From Hyphomicrobiales bacterium (GTDB lineage: Bacteria; Pseudomonadota; Alphaproteobacteria; Rhizobiales; Xanthobacteraceae): a stretch of 51,669 bases of DNA. The position numbers and the translations under genes are program-made. The stretch lies in the NCBI GenBank assembly GCA_003140315.1, contig PLJS01000301.1, positions 1-51,669 of the forward strand. The letters are read 5' to 3'. Shown here in pieces: positions 16,934 through 25,404 of this stretch (position 1 is the first letter of the stretch; each line of letters starts with the position of its first letter). Below the pieces are notes generated by a model. The model did no database searches. It saw only the letters and a list, made by a program, of their open reading frames with translations, and was not told the origin of the DNA.

Positions 16934-17719
16934 TCACGCCGCAAGGAACGCGAGCACCGCCTGCGTGAATCCGTCCGGGTCGTCGAGGTTGGAGATGTGC
17001 CCGGCGCCCGCGAGCTCGACATATTCCGATCCGGCGAGCTCCATGTGCATCGCCTTCATGGCGGTGGCGACCGCGCCACCGGCATCCTTCTCGCCGGCGA
17101 TGAACAGGACCGGCGGTTTCGTGCGCGCAACGCCCGAGCGGAAATCATGGTCGGCGAGCGCGGCCGCGCAACCGATGAAGCCGGCGACCGGCGTCGAGCG
17201 GATCATCGCGCGCACGCGATCGACATAGGGCGGGTTCTCGGCGACCACGTCGGGCGGAAACCAGCGCGCAACGGTCGGCTCCACCAGCGGCGCCATGCCG
17301 TCTTTCTGCACAAGCACGATGCGCTCCTCCCATTGCGCCGCGCTCTGCGGGCTCGAGGCGCAACCGGAGTCGCAGACGATCGCGCGCTCGATGCGGTCGG
17401 GATGGCGCTGTGCGATCCCGAGCGCGGTCGCGCCGCCCATCGAGAGGCCGGCAAAATACGCGCGCGCGATGCCAAGCGCGTCCATCAGCGCGAGCGCGTC
17501 CGCGATCAGGAGATCGAACTTGTAGCGGCCGGGCGTGGCCTCGGTCTTGCCGTGGCCGCGCTGGTCGTAGCGCAGCACACGAAAGGATGACGACAGCGCG
17601 CGCGCCTGCTCGTCCCACATCGTAAGGTCGGTCGCGAACGAGTTCGAGAACACGAGCCATGGGCCTTCCGCGCCGTCGATTGCGTAGTTGACGTTGATGC
17701 CGTTGGCTTTGAGGTGCAT
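16934..17719 (-). CDS. Alpha/beta hydrolase (3-oxoadipate enol-lactonase-like)
   Basis: A 261-aa AB hydrolase. It has the oxyanion strand WLVFSNSFATDLTMW (21-35), YDQRGHGKTEA, and the nucleophile elbow GLSMGG with Ser93. A likely acid lies in LFIAGEKDAGG and the base His in GAGHISNLDDPDGF. The SNSFATDLTMW / GLSMGG pattern matches the PcaD/BphD-like enol-lactonase branch. No other beta-ketoadipate genes are nearby, so the assignment to PcaD is not made. The start lies just two bases after the stop of the phosphoribosyltransferase gene, so the two form an operon. Confidence 0.87.
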   Translation of the reverse strand: MHLKANGINVNYAIDGAEGPWLVFSNSFATDLTMWDEQARALSSSFRVLRYDQRGHGKTEATPGRYKFDLLIADALALMDALGIARAYFAGLSMGGATALGIAQRHPDRIERAIVCDSGCASSPQSAAQWEERIVLVQKDGMAPLVEPTVARWFPPDVVAENPPYVDRVRAMIRSTPVAGFIGCAAALADHDFRSGVARTKPPVLFIAGEKDAGGAVATAMKAMHMELAGSEYVELAGAGHISNLDDPDGFTQAVLAFLAA

Positions 17720-17721
17720 GT

Positions 17722-18255
17722 TCACCCCGCTCCATCGCGGATCGGCGGCTGGAACGCGAGCCCCATGTCCCAGGGAAAGTAGATCCAGGTGTCCTGCGAC
17801 ACCTCGGTGATGAAGGTGTCGACCATCGGCCGGCCCATCGGCTTGGCGTAGACCGTGGCGAAATGAGCTTTCGGCAGGATGTCGCGCACGATGCGCGCGG
17901 TCTTGCCGGTGTCGACCAGATCGTCGACGATCAGCACGCCCTTCCCCTCGCCTCCGGCGAGCGCCACGATCGAAGGCGCCACGCCCTTGAGCACGCTCGC
18001 CGCTCCTTGCGTCTTGTAGTCGTGATAGCTCGCGACACACACCGTCTCGATCAGGCGGATTTCCAGTTCGCGCGCCACGATCGCGGCCGGCACCAGGCCG
18101 CCGCGCGTCACGCAGACGATCGCCTCGAACGGCCCGACCCCGGAGAGCCGCCATGTCAGCGCGCGCGCGTCACGGTGGAACTGGTCCCACGAGACCGGGA
18201 ACGCCTTCCGAGCCTGTGCCTGCGCCTGCGCCGCCTGTGCCTCGCTCTCGGCCAT
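17722..18255 (-). CDS. gpt: Xanthine-guanine phosphoribosyltransferase-type enzyme
   Basis: Salvages xanthine, guanine or hypoxanthine to the nucleotide using PRPP. The 177-aa protein has an Ala/Gln-rich N-terminal extension, then [41 protein letters not shown] and the PRPP-binding loop [32 protein letters not shown] is the base-side C-terminal segment seen in bacterial Gpt. A start at 18285 is possible; ATG at 18255 lies behind AGGGGGAACGA. It is the first gene of a two-gene operon with the hydrolase. Confidence 0.87.
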   Translation of the reverse strand: MAESEAQAAQAQAQARKAFPVSWDQFHRDARALTWRLSGVGPFEAIVCVTRGGLVPAAIVARELEIRLIETVCVASYHDYKTQGAASVLKGVAPSIVALAGGEGKGVLIVDDLVDTGKTARIVRDILPKAHFATVYAKPMGRPMVDTFITEVSQDTWIYFPWDMGLAFQPPIRDGAG

Positions 18256-18403
18256 TCGTTCCCCCTGCCCGGTCGTTCGCCGCACAGTCTTAGCCGATGT
18301 CGCGGCTGAAATCGAAGCGGCTGGGCGCGATATTCAACAATCCTGATTTCGGCTGATGATACGGCTGCAACCTGGCTAGTGATTAGACCTCCCGCATCGC
18401 GCG

Positions 18404-18859
18404 CTATTCCTGTCCGAGTCGCTCGCGGACCGTCGAAACCGTGCGCCGCGCCGCCTCGATCTCCTGCGCCGCGATGCCTTTGGCGAGGCGATTGACCCAC
18501 GGCGCTTGCAGCCGCTCGACCGCCGCGAACCTATCCCGTCCCGTCTTGCTCAGGACGACGAGCTGAGCCCGCCGATGGTGCGGGTTGGCCTCGAACGCGA
18601 CGAGCCCCTCGTCCTTCATTTCGTTCACGATCCTCTGCACGCCCTGGCGATTCAGCCCCATGCTGCGCGCAAGCCACGCGACAGGTTGAGGCTGCTCCGC
18701 ATACGCAATGGCTCCGAGCACCTGCCAGCGGGCGCTGGTGAGCAGAAGACCGGCGACCAGCCGGTCACCCTCGACCAGCAGGCGGCCGTTGAGCCGGAAG
18801 ATCTCCAGGATCAGCCCAGTGAGCGCCGCCCCGCCGGGCGTATGTGTCGCAGCCGCCAT
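18404..18859 (-). CDS. MarR-family transcriptional regulator
   Basis: A 151-aa winged-helix dimeric regulator. The N-terminal helices (EIFRLNGRLLVEGDRLVAGLLL) and C-terminal dimer helices flank a winged helix-turn-helix (about 42-105): LTSARWQVLGAIAYAEQPQPVAWLARSMGLNRQGVQRIVNEMKDEGLVAFEANPHHRRAQLVVL. It is divergent from the monooxygenase gene. The shared 93-base region carries one perfect and one imperfect copy of a TGTTGTC-type palindrome, the likely binding site for autoregulation and for control of the neighbour. Ligand unknown. Confidence 0.92.
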   Translation of the reverse strand: MAAATHTPGGAALTGLILEIFRLNGRLLVEGDRLVAGLLLTSARWQVLGAIAYAEQPQPVAWLARSMGLNRQGVQRIVNEMKDEGLVAFEANPHHRRAQLVVLSKTGRDRFAAVERLQAPWVNRLAKGIAAQEIEAARRTVSTVRERLGQE

Positions 18860-18876
18860 CGTGTGTTTCCCAAATT

Positions 18877-18927
18877 GACAACATGTTGTCGATATGCGAT
18901 CTGGACGCAGAATGAAAATATGTTGTC
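18877..18927. promoter_or_regulatory. MarR operator pair (GACAACATGTTGTC palindrome)
   Basis: The 14-bp palindrome GACAACATGTTGTC at 18877-18890 is perfect. A second, imperfect copy GAAAATATGTTGTC at 18914-18927 shares the whole right arm, and five of seven bases of the left arm. Their centres are 37 bases apart, a bit over three helical turns. They lie in the gap between the divergent MarR gene and the monooxygenase gene. Ligand-bound release would then induce both genes. Confidence 0.8.
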
Positions 18928-18952
18928 AATTCGTCAATCACGGAGCAAGACC

Positions 18953-19321
18953 ATGCTGCAATTGAAGCCGCTCGATCCCGCCTTCCCGATCCAGCGCCAG
19001 ATGTCGATCCCGGCATCGCCGGTCGTTCTGGTAAACGTCTTCACGGTCGACGCGAAAGACGTCGACGCCCTGCTGAAAGCCTGGGAAGCCGACGCAAACT
19101 GGATGAAGCAGCAGCCGGGCTACATCTCGACGCAACTGCACCGGGCCGTCGGGCAAAGCACCACGTTCCTCAATTATGCGATTTGGGAATCGACCGAACA
19201 TTTCCGAGCGGCGTTCGCGCATCCGGACTTCCGCGCTCGGCTCGGGGCATACCCTGACAGCGCGGTCGCCGCGCCGCACCTGTTTCAAAAGATCGGCGTC
19301 ACGAATCTCTGCACGGCTTGA
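18953..19321 (+). CDS. Antibiotic biosynthesis monooxygenase (ABM) family protein
   Basis: A 122-aa ferredoxin-like fold protein of the ABM superfamily. VVLVNVFTVDAKDVDALLKAWEADANWMKQQPGYISTQLHR (24-64) is the core strand-helix-strand, followed by FLNYAIWESTEHFRAAFAHPDFR. Such proteins are small dimeric oxygenases or heme/quinol-handling enzymes; the substrate is not predictable. ATG at 18953 follows GGAGCAAGACC. It sits opposite the MarR gene with a shared operator, so it is probably the regulator's target. Confidence 0.85.
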   Translation: MLQLKPLDPAFPIQRQMSIPASPVVLVNVFTVDAKDVDALLKAWEADANWMKQQPGYISTQLHRAVGQSTTFLNYAIWESTEHFRAAFAHPDFRARLGAYPDSAVAAPHLFQKIGVTNLCTA

Positions 19322-19339
19322 GCCACGTGAACGACGTCC

Positions 19340-20905
19340 TCAATGCCCCCCGCCCGCCGGCGCGGCGGGCTTCTTCACCAGCACGGCGAGCACGGCGAGC
19401 ACAACGAACAGCGCCGTCGTGGCGAGGAACACGTCGGCAAACGCCATCACGGCGCCCTGGCGGTGCACGAGCGCCGTCATCTGCTTCAGCGCCATGGCCT
19501 GCGCCTCCGCGCCGTTTCCAAACCGCGCCGCCATGTTGTTGAGTGCTTCCACGGCGGGTCCATGCGCGAAGGTGAAGTTCTCGTGCAGCCGCGCGATGTG
19601 TAGGTCGGTGCGGTCGTTGAGGAAGGTGTAGATGCCGGCCAGCCCGACGGCGCCGCCGAGATTGCGCATCAGATTGTAGAGGCCGGAGGCGTTCTTCACG
19701 CGCTCGGGCGCCAGCGTGCCGAGCGCGACATTGTTGATCGGCACCATCGCGAGCATCAGCCCGACGCCGCGGAAGATCTGCGGCCACAACAGCTCCCAGA
19801 AATCCCAGTCGCGCGTCAGCGACGTCATCCACGAGGTTCCCGCCGCAAAGAAGAGGAAGCCGGCGGTGAGCATCAGACGCGGGTCGACCTTGCCGGTCAT
19901 CCGGCCGGCGATCGGCGCGGTCAGGAACATCGCGAGCCCGGACACGAACATGGTCTCGCCGATCATCAGCGCGTCATAGCCGCGGATCTGCGCAAGGTAG
20001 AGCGGATAGACGAGCGTCAGCCCGTAGAGCCCGATGCCGAGCACGAACGAGAACACGCTGCCGAGCGCGAAGTTGCGATCGCTGAAGGCGGTGAGATCGA
20101 CGATCGGCTGGCGCGCCGTGAAGGCGCGATAGAAGAACAACAGCGCCGAGAGCCCCGACACCCAGGCGAACAGCAGGATCGTGTCGTCCGCGAGCCAGTC
20201 GTTGCGCGGACCTTCTTCGAGCTCATATTCGAGCGCGCCGAGGAAGCCCGCCATCGAGAGGAGCCCGACCCAGTCGAAATGATCGAGCAGCTTGTAGTCC
20301 GGCTTGTCGAAGTCGATCAGCGCGAAGGCCGCGATCGTCACGCCGATGCCGGGCACGACAGTGCCAGGAGAGCGCGTCGGTGAGATAGCCGCCGACCGTC
20401 GGGCCGATCGTCGGCGCGAGTGTTGCGACCAGCCCGATCATTGGCGAGATGATGCCGATCTTGGAGCGCGGGAAGATCGTGAACGCGGTCGCGAACACGG
20501 TCGGGATCATGCCACCGCCGATGAAGCCCTGCACGGCGCGCCAGAAGATCATCTCGTTGATCGAGGTCGAGAACCCGCACATCGGCTGGCGGCCGTAAAG
20601 CCGGCCGCGGAGATGCCGAACAGCATGCGCGTGCCGAGCGCGCGCGACAGGAAGCCCGAAAGCGGGATCATCACCACTTCGGCGATGAGATAGGCGGTCT
20701 GTACCCAGGCGATTTCATCCGATGAGGCCGACAGCCCGGCCTGGATCTCGGTGAGCGAGGCCGAGACGATCTGGATGTCCAGGATCGCCATGAACATCCC
20801 GAACACCATGAAGAAGAACGTCAGCAGCCGGCGCGGGTCGATGCGATCCGCGTCGGCCGGGCTCTGGGCCGGCATTGCTCCTGCGGTCGCGTCCGCGCTG
20901 GCCAT
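19340..20905 (-). pseudogene. EmrB/QacA-type MFS (DHA2) drug exporter, frameshifted twice
   Basis: It encodes a 14-TM proton-driven efflux pump in three frames. The N-terminal frame (20905 down to about 20583) covers MASADATAG...GISAAGFTAAS. At 20583-20584 one base appears missing: AGC-CG-ATG reads as a shortened AGC-CTG-ATG, and MCGFSTSINEMIFWRAVQGF continues in another frame. At about 20359-20361 the motif SWHW..VVPGIG is short by roughly 20 bases and the frame shifts again, into the C-terminal 338 codons. The total span fits a 520-530-aa EmrB. It is second in an operon behind the emrA-like gene, which carries a nonsense codon. Read mapping would separate decay from assembly errors. Confidence 0.82.
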
Positions 20906-20917
20906 GGCTCGCCGCCT

Positions 20918-22198
20918 TTACCGGATGCCGTTGAGGCGCGAGGCGGTCCGCACCGGCATGCTCGCGACCGCGCCGGGCTTGGTGTCGACGCTGACGACCA
21001 CCGACATGCCGGGGCGCAGCACGCCCTTGGCGATCAGTTCGTCCGGCACCTTGGTGCGCACCGGCACGCGCTGCACGATCTTGGTGAAGTTGCCGGTCGC
21101 GTTGTCGGGCGGCAGCAGCGAGAACACCGAGCCCGAGGCCGGCGCCACGCTCACCACGGTACCCTCGATCTTGGCGCTGCCGAGCGCGTCAACGGCGATC
21201 GTCACCGGCTGGCCGGGCTAGAGCTTGGCAAGCTGCGTCTCCTTGAAGTTCGCATCGATATAGACCGCGTCAAGCGGCACCAGGCTCGCGAGCCGCTGCC
21301 CGGGCTGCACGTAGTCGCCGACTTGCATCGCGCGGTTGCCGATCACGCCGTCCATCGGCGCCTTGATCACCGTGAAGGAGAGATCGCGCTCCGCCTTGGC
21401 GAGCGCCGTGTTCAGCTCCTTCAGCGTGCGCGCGGCCTCTTCCCGTTGCGCCTTGAGCACGTCGACATTGGATTCCGCGGCCTCGACCGCGGCCTGAGCG
21501 CCCTGCACGGCGGCGACCGCCTGCAGCTTGTTCGCCTGCGCGGTCTCGAGTGCCTGCTTGCTGGCGAAGTCGCGCGACGCAAGCGACTGCTGGCGCGCGA
21601 GCTCGAGATCGGCCCGCGTCGCGCCGGCCTGCGTGGAGGCGAGCTGCGCCTTGGCCTGGTCGATCGCGGCCTGCTGCGCGTCGATCTGCTTGCCGATGCG
21701 CTCGATCGTCGCCTGCTGGGTCGCGGCCTTGTTGCGCGCGCTATCGACCGCGAGCGTGTAGTCGCCGTCGTCGATCTTGGCGATCACGTCGCCCGCATGC
21801 ACCGGCGCGTTGTCGTCGATCAGCACGAACGACACGTAGTCCGAGACCTTCGCGGACAGCGTCGTGTTCTTCGTGCCCACATAGGCGTCGTCGGTCGAGA
21901 CCAGATAGCGCCCGGCGGTCCACCAGTAATGGCCGTACCAGCCGCCGCCGGCCAGCACCGCGATCAGTGCGGCCGCAACCAGCGCCTTGCGGTTGAGCCG
22001 CCGTTGCGGCTTGGCCGGCGCGGCTGTGGCGGCCTTCGGCGCCTGCACGGTGGGCCCGGCTGGCTTGGCGGTGTCCGGCTCTTTAGCGGCCGGTGCGGGG
22101 TCGGCGGGGGAATCCGCCCCTCTTTTCTGCCAAGCCGGCCGTCCCGTTCCGTCGGTCAACCCACCGGCCGAGTGCTGATCGTCGCGACCCCGAAACAT
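20918..22198 (-). pseudogene. EmrA-type membrane fusion protein interrupted by an in-frame TAG
   Basis: HlyD/EmrA-like periplasmic adaptor. The N-terminal region is Pro/Ala/Lys-rich and cytoplasmic, with one membrane helix (KALVAAALIAVLAGGGWYG). Then come the lipoyl halves (YVGTKNTTLSAKVSDYVSFV, RDLSFTVIKAPMDGVIGNRAM) and a coiled coil of about 120 residues with Gln/Ala heptads. The frame is exactly continuous for 427 codons, but TAG at 21218-21220 cuts it after FKETQLAKL. The next codons PGQPVTIAVDAL continue the conserved loop. CAG or AAG to TAG explains it. The C-terminal part restarts in frame to 20918. Without readthrough the pump is broken. Confidence 0.82.
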
Positions 22199-22243
22199 GA
22201 TGAAGTCCCTTCCCAGTTCCAACTCGCTGAAAACTCATTATAT

Positions 22244-22262
22244 TGACCGAACGGTTCGGTCA
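22244..22262. promoter_or_regulatory. TetR-type operator 1
   Basis: A perfect 19-bp palindrome TGACCGAAC-G-GTTCGGTCA. It is a mirror copy of the element at 22305-22323 apart from the central base, and lies closer to the emrA-like gene (start 22198). Confidence 0.85.
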
Positions 22263-22270
22263 TTTCGGTT

Positions 22271-22303
22271 CTTGACATACAGCCCCGGAACCCGTATGTC
22301 AAG
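22271..22303. promoter_or_regulatory. Mirror-symmetric divergent promoter
   Basis: The arms CTTGACATAC (22271-22280) and GTATGTCAAG (22294-22303) are a perfect inverted repeat. On the plus strand, TTGACA at 22272-22277 is followed 17 bases later by TATGTC at 22295-22300. By symmetry the minus strand has TTGACA (22297-22302) and TATGTC (22274-22279), again 17 apart. Each -10 therefore overlaps the other strand's -35. It drives tetR rightward and emrAB leftward, and both flanking operators abut it. Confidence 0.7.
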
Positions 22304-22304
22304 T

Positions 22305-22323
22305 TGACCGAACCGTTCGGTCA
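22305..22323. promoter_or_regulatory. TetR-type operator 2
   Basis: A perfect 19-bp palindrome TGACCGAAC-C-GTTCGGTCA. It is identical to operator 1 except the central base, with 61 bases centre to centre. It lies between the divergent promoter and the tetR gene. Confidence 0.85.
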
Positions 22324-22389
22324 GCGAAATTTGAAGAAGGACGTCGGTTCCCTGACGTAAAGTGCACGGAGGGCCGATAGGATCAGGAC

Positions 22390-23025
22390 ATGTCAGACGT
22401 TTTGACCATGGAACTGCCGCCCGAGGCGGACAGTGCCAAGCGGCGCCAGATCATCGAGGGCGCGCGCACGGTGTTTCTGGCCCACGGCTTCGACGCCGCC
22501 AGCATGGGCGAAATCGCCCGCAAGGCCGGCGTCTCCAAGGGCACCCTCTACGTCTACTTCAAGAACAAGGAAGAGCTGTTCGAGGCGATCGCCGAGCAGC
22601 AGTGCCACTTCCAGGCCGAACGCGTGTTCGCGCTCGATCCCGCCGACCACGATGTCGCGGCGGCGCTGGGCAAGCTCGGCAGCGCTTTCGCGCATTACCT
22701 CTGTTATCGCTCGACCTCGCCGATCCGCACCGTGATCGCGATCGCGGATCGCATGCCGGAGGTCGGCAGGCAGTTCTACGAGAGCGGCCCCGCGGTCGGG
22801 ATCGCCAAGCTGTCAGCCTATCTGCGCTCGCAGGTCGAGGCCGGCGTGCTCGCGATCGACGTTGCGGATTGCGATATCGTGGCGGGCCAGTTCCTCGAGT
22901 CGTGCCTCGCCGCCACATTCAAGCCGGTGCTGTTCAACTTCGCGCCCCCTCCCCCGCAGGAGCGCATCGACCGCGTGGTCGGCATCGCGGTCCGCGCCTT
23001 CATGAAGGCGTATGGGAAGAATTGA
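22390..23025 (+). CDS. TetR/AcrR-family transcriptional repressor
   Basis: A 211-aa regulator with a clear N-terminal helix-turn-helix (about 18-65): RRQIIEGARTVFLAHGFDAASMGEIARKAGVSKGTLYVYFKNKEELFEAI. The C-terminal ligand domain contains FAHYLCYRSTSPIRTVIAIADRMPEVGRQFYESGP, in the style of AefR/TetR_C regulators of efflux pumps. Two perfect operators and the divergent promoter lie upstream, so it most likely represses itself and the emrAB-type genes. The gene is intact although its targets are broken. Its last 26 bases overlap the tail of the convergent acyltransferase gene. Confidence 0.93.
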   Translation: MSDVLTMELPPEADSAKRRQIIEGARTVFLAHGFDAASMGEIARKAGVSKGTLYVYFKNKEELFEAIAEQQCHFQAERVFALDPADHDVAAALGKLGSAFAHYLCYRSTSPIRTVIAIADRMPEVGRQFYESGPAVGIAKLSAYLRSQVEAGVLAIDVADCDIVAGQFLESCLAATFKPVLFNFAPPPPQERIDRVVGIAVRAFMKAYGKN

Positions 23026-24016
23026 GCGCCGCCGCGACTCCGATCTCTGCGGCCGCGGGCCGGCGCTGGGACGTTCTCGACTTCAGCAGGGCCAGTAGCG
23101 GCAACTCGACGAACCTGTATACCAGGAGCGCGGCGCCGATCGCGGCTGCCGTGGCGATAACGAAATAGATCGGCTGGATTCGGACGAGGTCCAGTCCGGC
23201 GCTCCGCATGACATCCGCGATGACGCGCACGATCGGGACGTGGATCAAATAGAGCGCATATGAGGCATCGCCGACGGCGACGAGCGCCATGACGATCGGG
23301 GTACGCCGTTCGATCGGAGAGCCCAATACGGCGCCCGCGACGATGAGCGCTGCCGGAACACCCCACCTGAACCCATCATGGACGCTGTCGGACCAGTAGA
23401 TGATCGCCGCAACGCCGACCATCACCAGCAACACCCGCGCAATCGGGATCAACCGGACACCGCGCCGATAGGCGATGGCGACGAACACGCCGAACAAGAA
23501 TTCAAGAACGATGGGATCGCTGTAGAACGGCAGTCTCACCAGCGTCACGGCGATCAGCGCCGCCGACAGGGACACGAGCGCGACAGCGCGCGGCATCATC
23601 ATGCAGGCGGCGAAAATAACATAGAAGAACATCTCGAAGTTCAAACTCCAGCCGACCCCGACCACGGGCTGCTGCTCGCCGGTCCAGACGAACAAATAAG
23701 AGCCGACTGCCCGCCAGATGTCGTATTTGCCTCCAACGACGTAGATCGTCGTGAGCAGCCAGTAGAGCGGAACGATTCGAACCAAGCGCCGCACGAAGAA
23801 CTTTATGGGCTCGCCTGCTTGCGCGAACGAATCCCACGAAAGCGCGACCATGATGAAGCCGGAAATCACGAAGAACAGATCGACGCCAGCGGCGCCGACC
23901 AAAGGCCACTGCAAGTCGGCTTTGCCCCAATAGTTGAGCGTGATTCCGACATGGCAAATGACGACTGCGAACGCGGCGGCCGCGCGCAAAATCTGGACCG
24001 ACAGCAATTGCGGCAT
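23000..24016 (-). CDS. Acyltransferase 3 (OafA/YrhL-type) membrane protein
   Basis: About 338 aa with ten or so membrane helices. The family motifs are RAAAAFAVVICHVGITLNYW (the catalytic His in helix 1) and GAAGVDLFFVISGFIMV (helix 2). FFVRRLVRIVPLYWLLT and GWSLNFEMFFYVIFA follow, and YALYLIHVPIVRVI carries a late conserved His. Such enzymes O-acetylate surface glycans. The frame is open to 24061, but ATG at 24016 gives a normal N-terminus before the first helix. It is convergent with tetR and overlaps its last codons. The substrate is unknown. Confidence 0.87.
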   Translation of the reverse strand: MPQLLSVQILRAAAAFAVVICHVGITLNYWGKADLQWPLVGAAGVDLFFVISGFIMVALSWDSFAQAGEPIKFFVRRLVRIVPLYWLLTTIYVVGGKYDIWRAVGSYLFVWTGEQQPVVGVGWSLNFEMFFYVIFAACMMMPRAVALVSLSAALIAVTLVRLPFYSDPIVLEFLFGVFVAIAYRRGVRLIPIARVLLVMVGVAAIIYWSDSVHDGFRWGVPAALIVAGAVLGSPIERRTPIVMALVAVGDASYALYLIHVPIVRVIADVMRSAGLDLVRIQPIYFVIATAAAIGAALLVYRFVELPLLALLKSRTSQRRPAAAEIGVAAALNSSHTPS

Positions 24017-24085
24017 GGAAGACTCCACGCGCAACGTATAACTGACACGCATGCAAGTCAAAGATGAAACCCGGTCGGGCCGGTC

Positions 24086-24517
24086 TCACTCCAGCGTCGC
24101 GTCGAGCGTAATCTTGGCGTTGAGCACTTTCGATACCGGACAGTTCGCCTTCGCGGTTTCGGCGAGCTTCATGAATTCGTCCTTCGACAGGCCCGCCACC
24201 TTGGCCTTCAGCGTCAGTGCGACGGCCGCGATCTTCCAGCCGCCTTCCACCTGTTCAAGCGACACGTCGGCCTTGGTGTCGAGGCTCTCGGGCGGCTTGC
24301 CGGCACCGCTGAGCTGAAAGGCGAGCGCCATCGTGAAGCAGCTCGCGTGCGCGGCCGCGATCAGCTCCTCGGGATTGGTCCCCTTCTCGTCGCCGAAGCG
24401 TCGCGAGAACGAGTACGGCGTATCGCTCAGCACGCCGCTCTGCGTGGTGATAGCGCCTTTGCCTTCCTTGCCGGTTCCGCTCCAGTGCGCCGACGCGTTG
24501 CGCTTGATGGTCGCCAT
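24086..24517 (-). CDS. OsmC-family peroxiredoxin-like protein
   Basis: A 143-aa peroxidase of the OsmC/Ohr family acting on organic hydroperoxides. The redox cysteines are Cys60 in AAAHASCFTMALA and Cys126 in AKANCPVSKVL, and Glu50-Glu51 of NPEELIAAAHASC is the conserved partner. The alternating beta pattern of the N-terminus (HWSGTGKEGKGAITTQSGVL) fits OsmC more than Ohr. Start ATG at 24517 follows AGGAGAGACATC. It is monocistronic, between the acyltransferase and the CinA-like gene. Confidence 0.92.
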   Translation of the reverse strand: MATIKRNASAHWSGTGKEGKGAITTQSGVLSDTPYSFSRRFGDEKGTNPEELIAAAHASCFTMALAFQLSGAGKPPESLDTKADVSLEQVEGGWKIAAVALTLKAKVAGLSKDEFMKLAETAKANCPVSKVLNAKITLDATLE

Positions 24518-24586
24518 GATGTCTCTCCTGTCCGTGCTTCGATGCGGATGACGTAATCACGCGGCGTGACGGCCGAAAGACCCAGG

Positions 24587-25342
24587 TCATGCCGCCGTTG
24601 CGGCACGCACGCGCACGAGCATCGCCTCGACATCCGCCCGCGCGGCCGCAAGGTGCGCGGCGTCGCGCGAGCGGATCACGAGATTGGTATTCGGCCCGCT
24701 CTTCTCGTCGAAGAACGGATAGCTGCCGATCGACACGTTCGGATGCGCCTTGGCGATCAGACCGAGCTCGGTCCCGATGTCGCCTTCGCGCACGTCGCCC
24801 TTGATCGTCTCGGAGATCATCTTCACGCCGGTTTTCAGCATCGGCGCCGCCGCGTCGAGCATCGCCTGCATGATCGACGGCACGCCCGCCATCACGATCA
24901 CATTGCCAATCCGGAACCCCGGCGCGCCGGACTGCTTGTTCTCGACCAGATCGGCGCCGGCCGGGATGCGCGCCATGCGCAGCCGCGCCTCGTTCATTTC
25001 GACGCCACGCGCCGCGAAGCGTTCCATCATGATCTTGACCGCTCGCGGATCGACGTCGATCGAAACGCCGAAGGCCTTGGCGATCGAATCCGCCGTGATG
25101 TCGTCATGCGTCGGCCCAATGCCGCCGGTCGTGAACACGTAGTCGTAGCGCACACGCAACGCGTTGAGCGCCGCGACGATCTCATCTTCCTCGTCCGGCA
25201 CGACCCGCACTTCCTTCAGGTCGATGCCGATATTGGTGAGGTACTCGGCGATGTAGCCGATGTTCTTGTCCTTGGTGCGCCCGGACAGGATCTCGTCGCC
25301 GATGACGAGGATGGCGGCGGTGACGACATTCGGGGCGCTCAT
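24587..25342 (-). CDS. Competence/damage-inducible protein A (CinA N-terminal, MoCF-like) domain protein
   Basis: A 251-aa molybdopterin-binding-fold protein. The MoCF motif appears as ILVIGDEILSGRTKDKN (11-27) and VFTTGGIGPTHDDITADSIAKAFG (about 69-92). APGFRIGNVIVMAGVPSIMQAML is the third characteristic block. The C-terminal CinA amidase domain (nicotinamide-mononucleotide deamidase) is absent. Many such short proteins are FAD- or molybdopterin-linked with no defined reaction. The shared promoter region with the divergent feruloyl-CoA synthase gene is only about 60 bases. Confidence 0.88.
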   Translation of the reverse strand: MSAPNVVTAAILVIGDEILSGRTKDKNIGYIAEYLTNIGIDLKEVRVVPDEEDEIVAALNALRVRYDYVFTTGGIGPTHDDITADSIAKAFGVSIDVDPRAVKIMMERFAARGVEMNEARLRMARIPAGADLVENKQSGAPGFRIGNVIVMAGVPSIMQAMLDAAAPMLKTGVKMISETIKGDVREGDIGTELGLIAKAHPNVSIGSYPFFDEKSGPNTNLVIRSRDAAHLAAARADVEAMLVRVRAATAA

Positions 25343-25404
25343 GGCGTGTCCTTTGACGATGGCGCGGTATAATGCACCAAGAATCCGCCAGAGGAAGATG
25401 CCCG

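Noticed and set aside
20918-22198. TAG in the EmrA gene as pyrrolysine or programmed readthrough
   Set aside because: There is no pyl gene set and no known readthrough context; a simple point mutation is far more likely.
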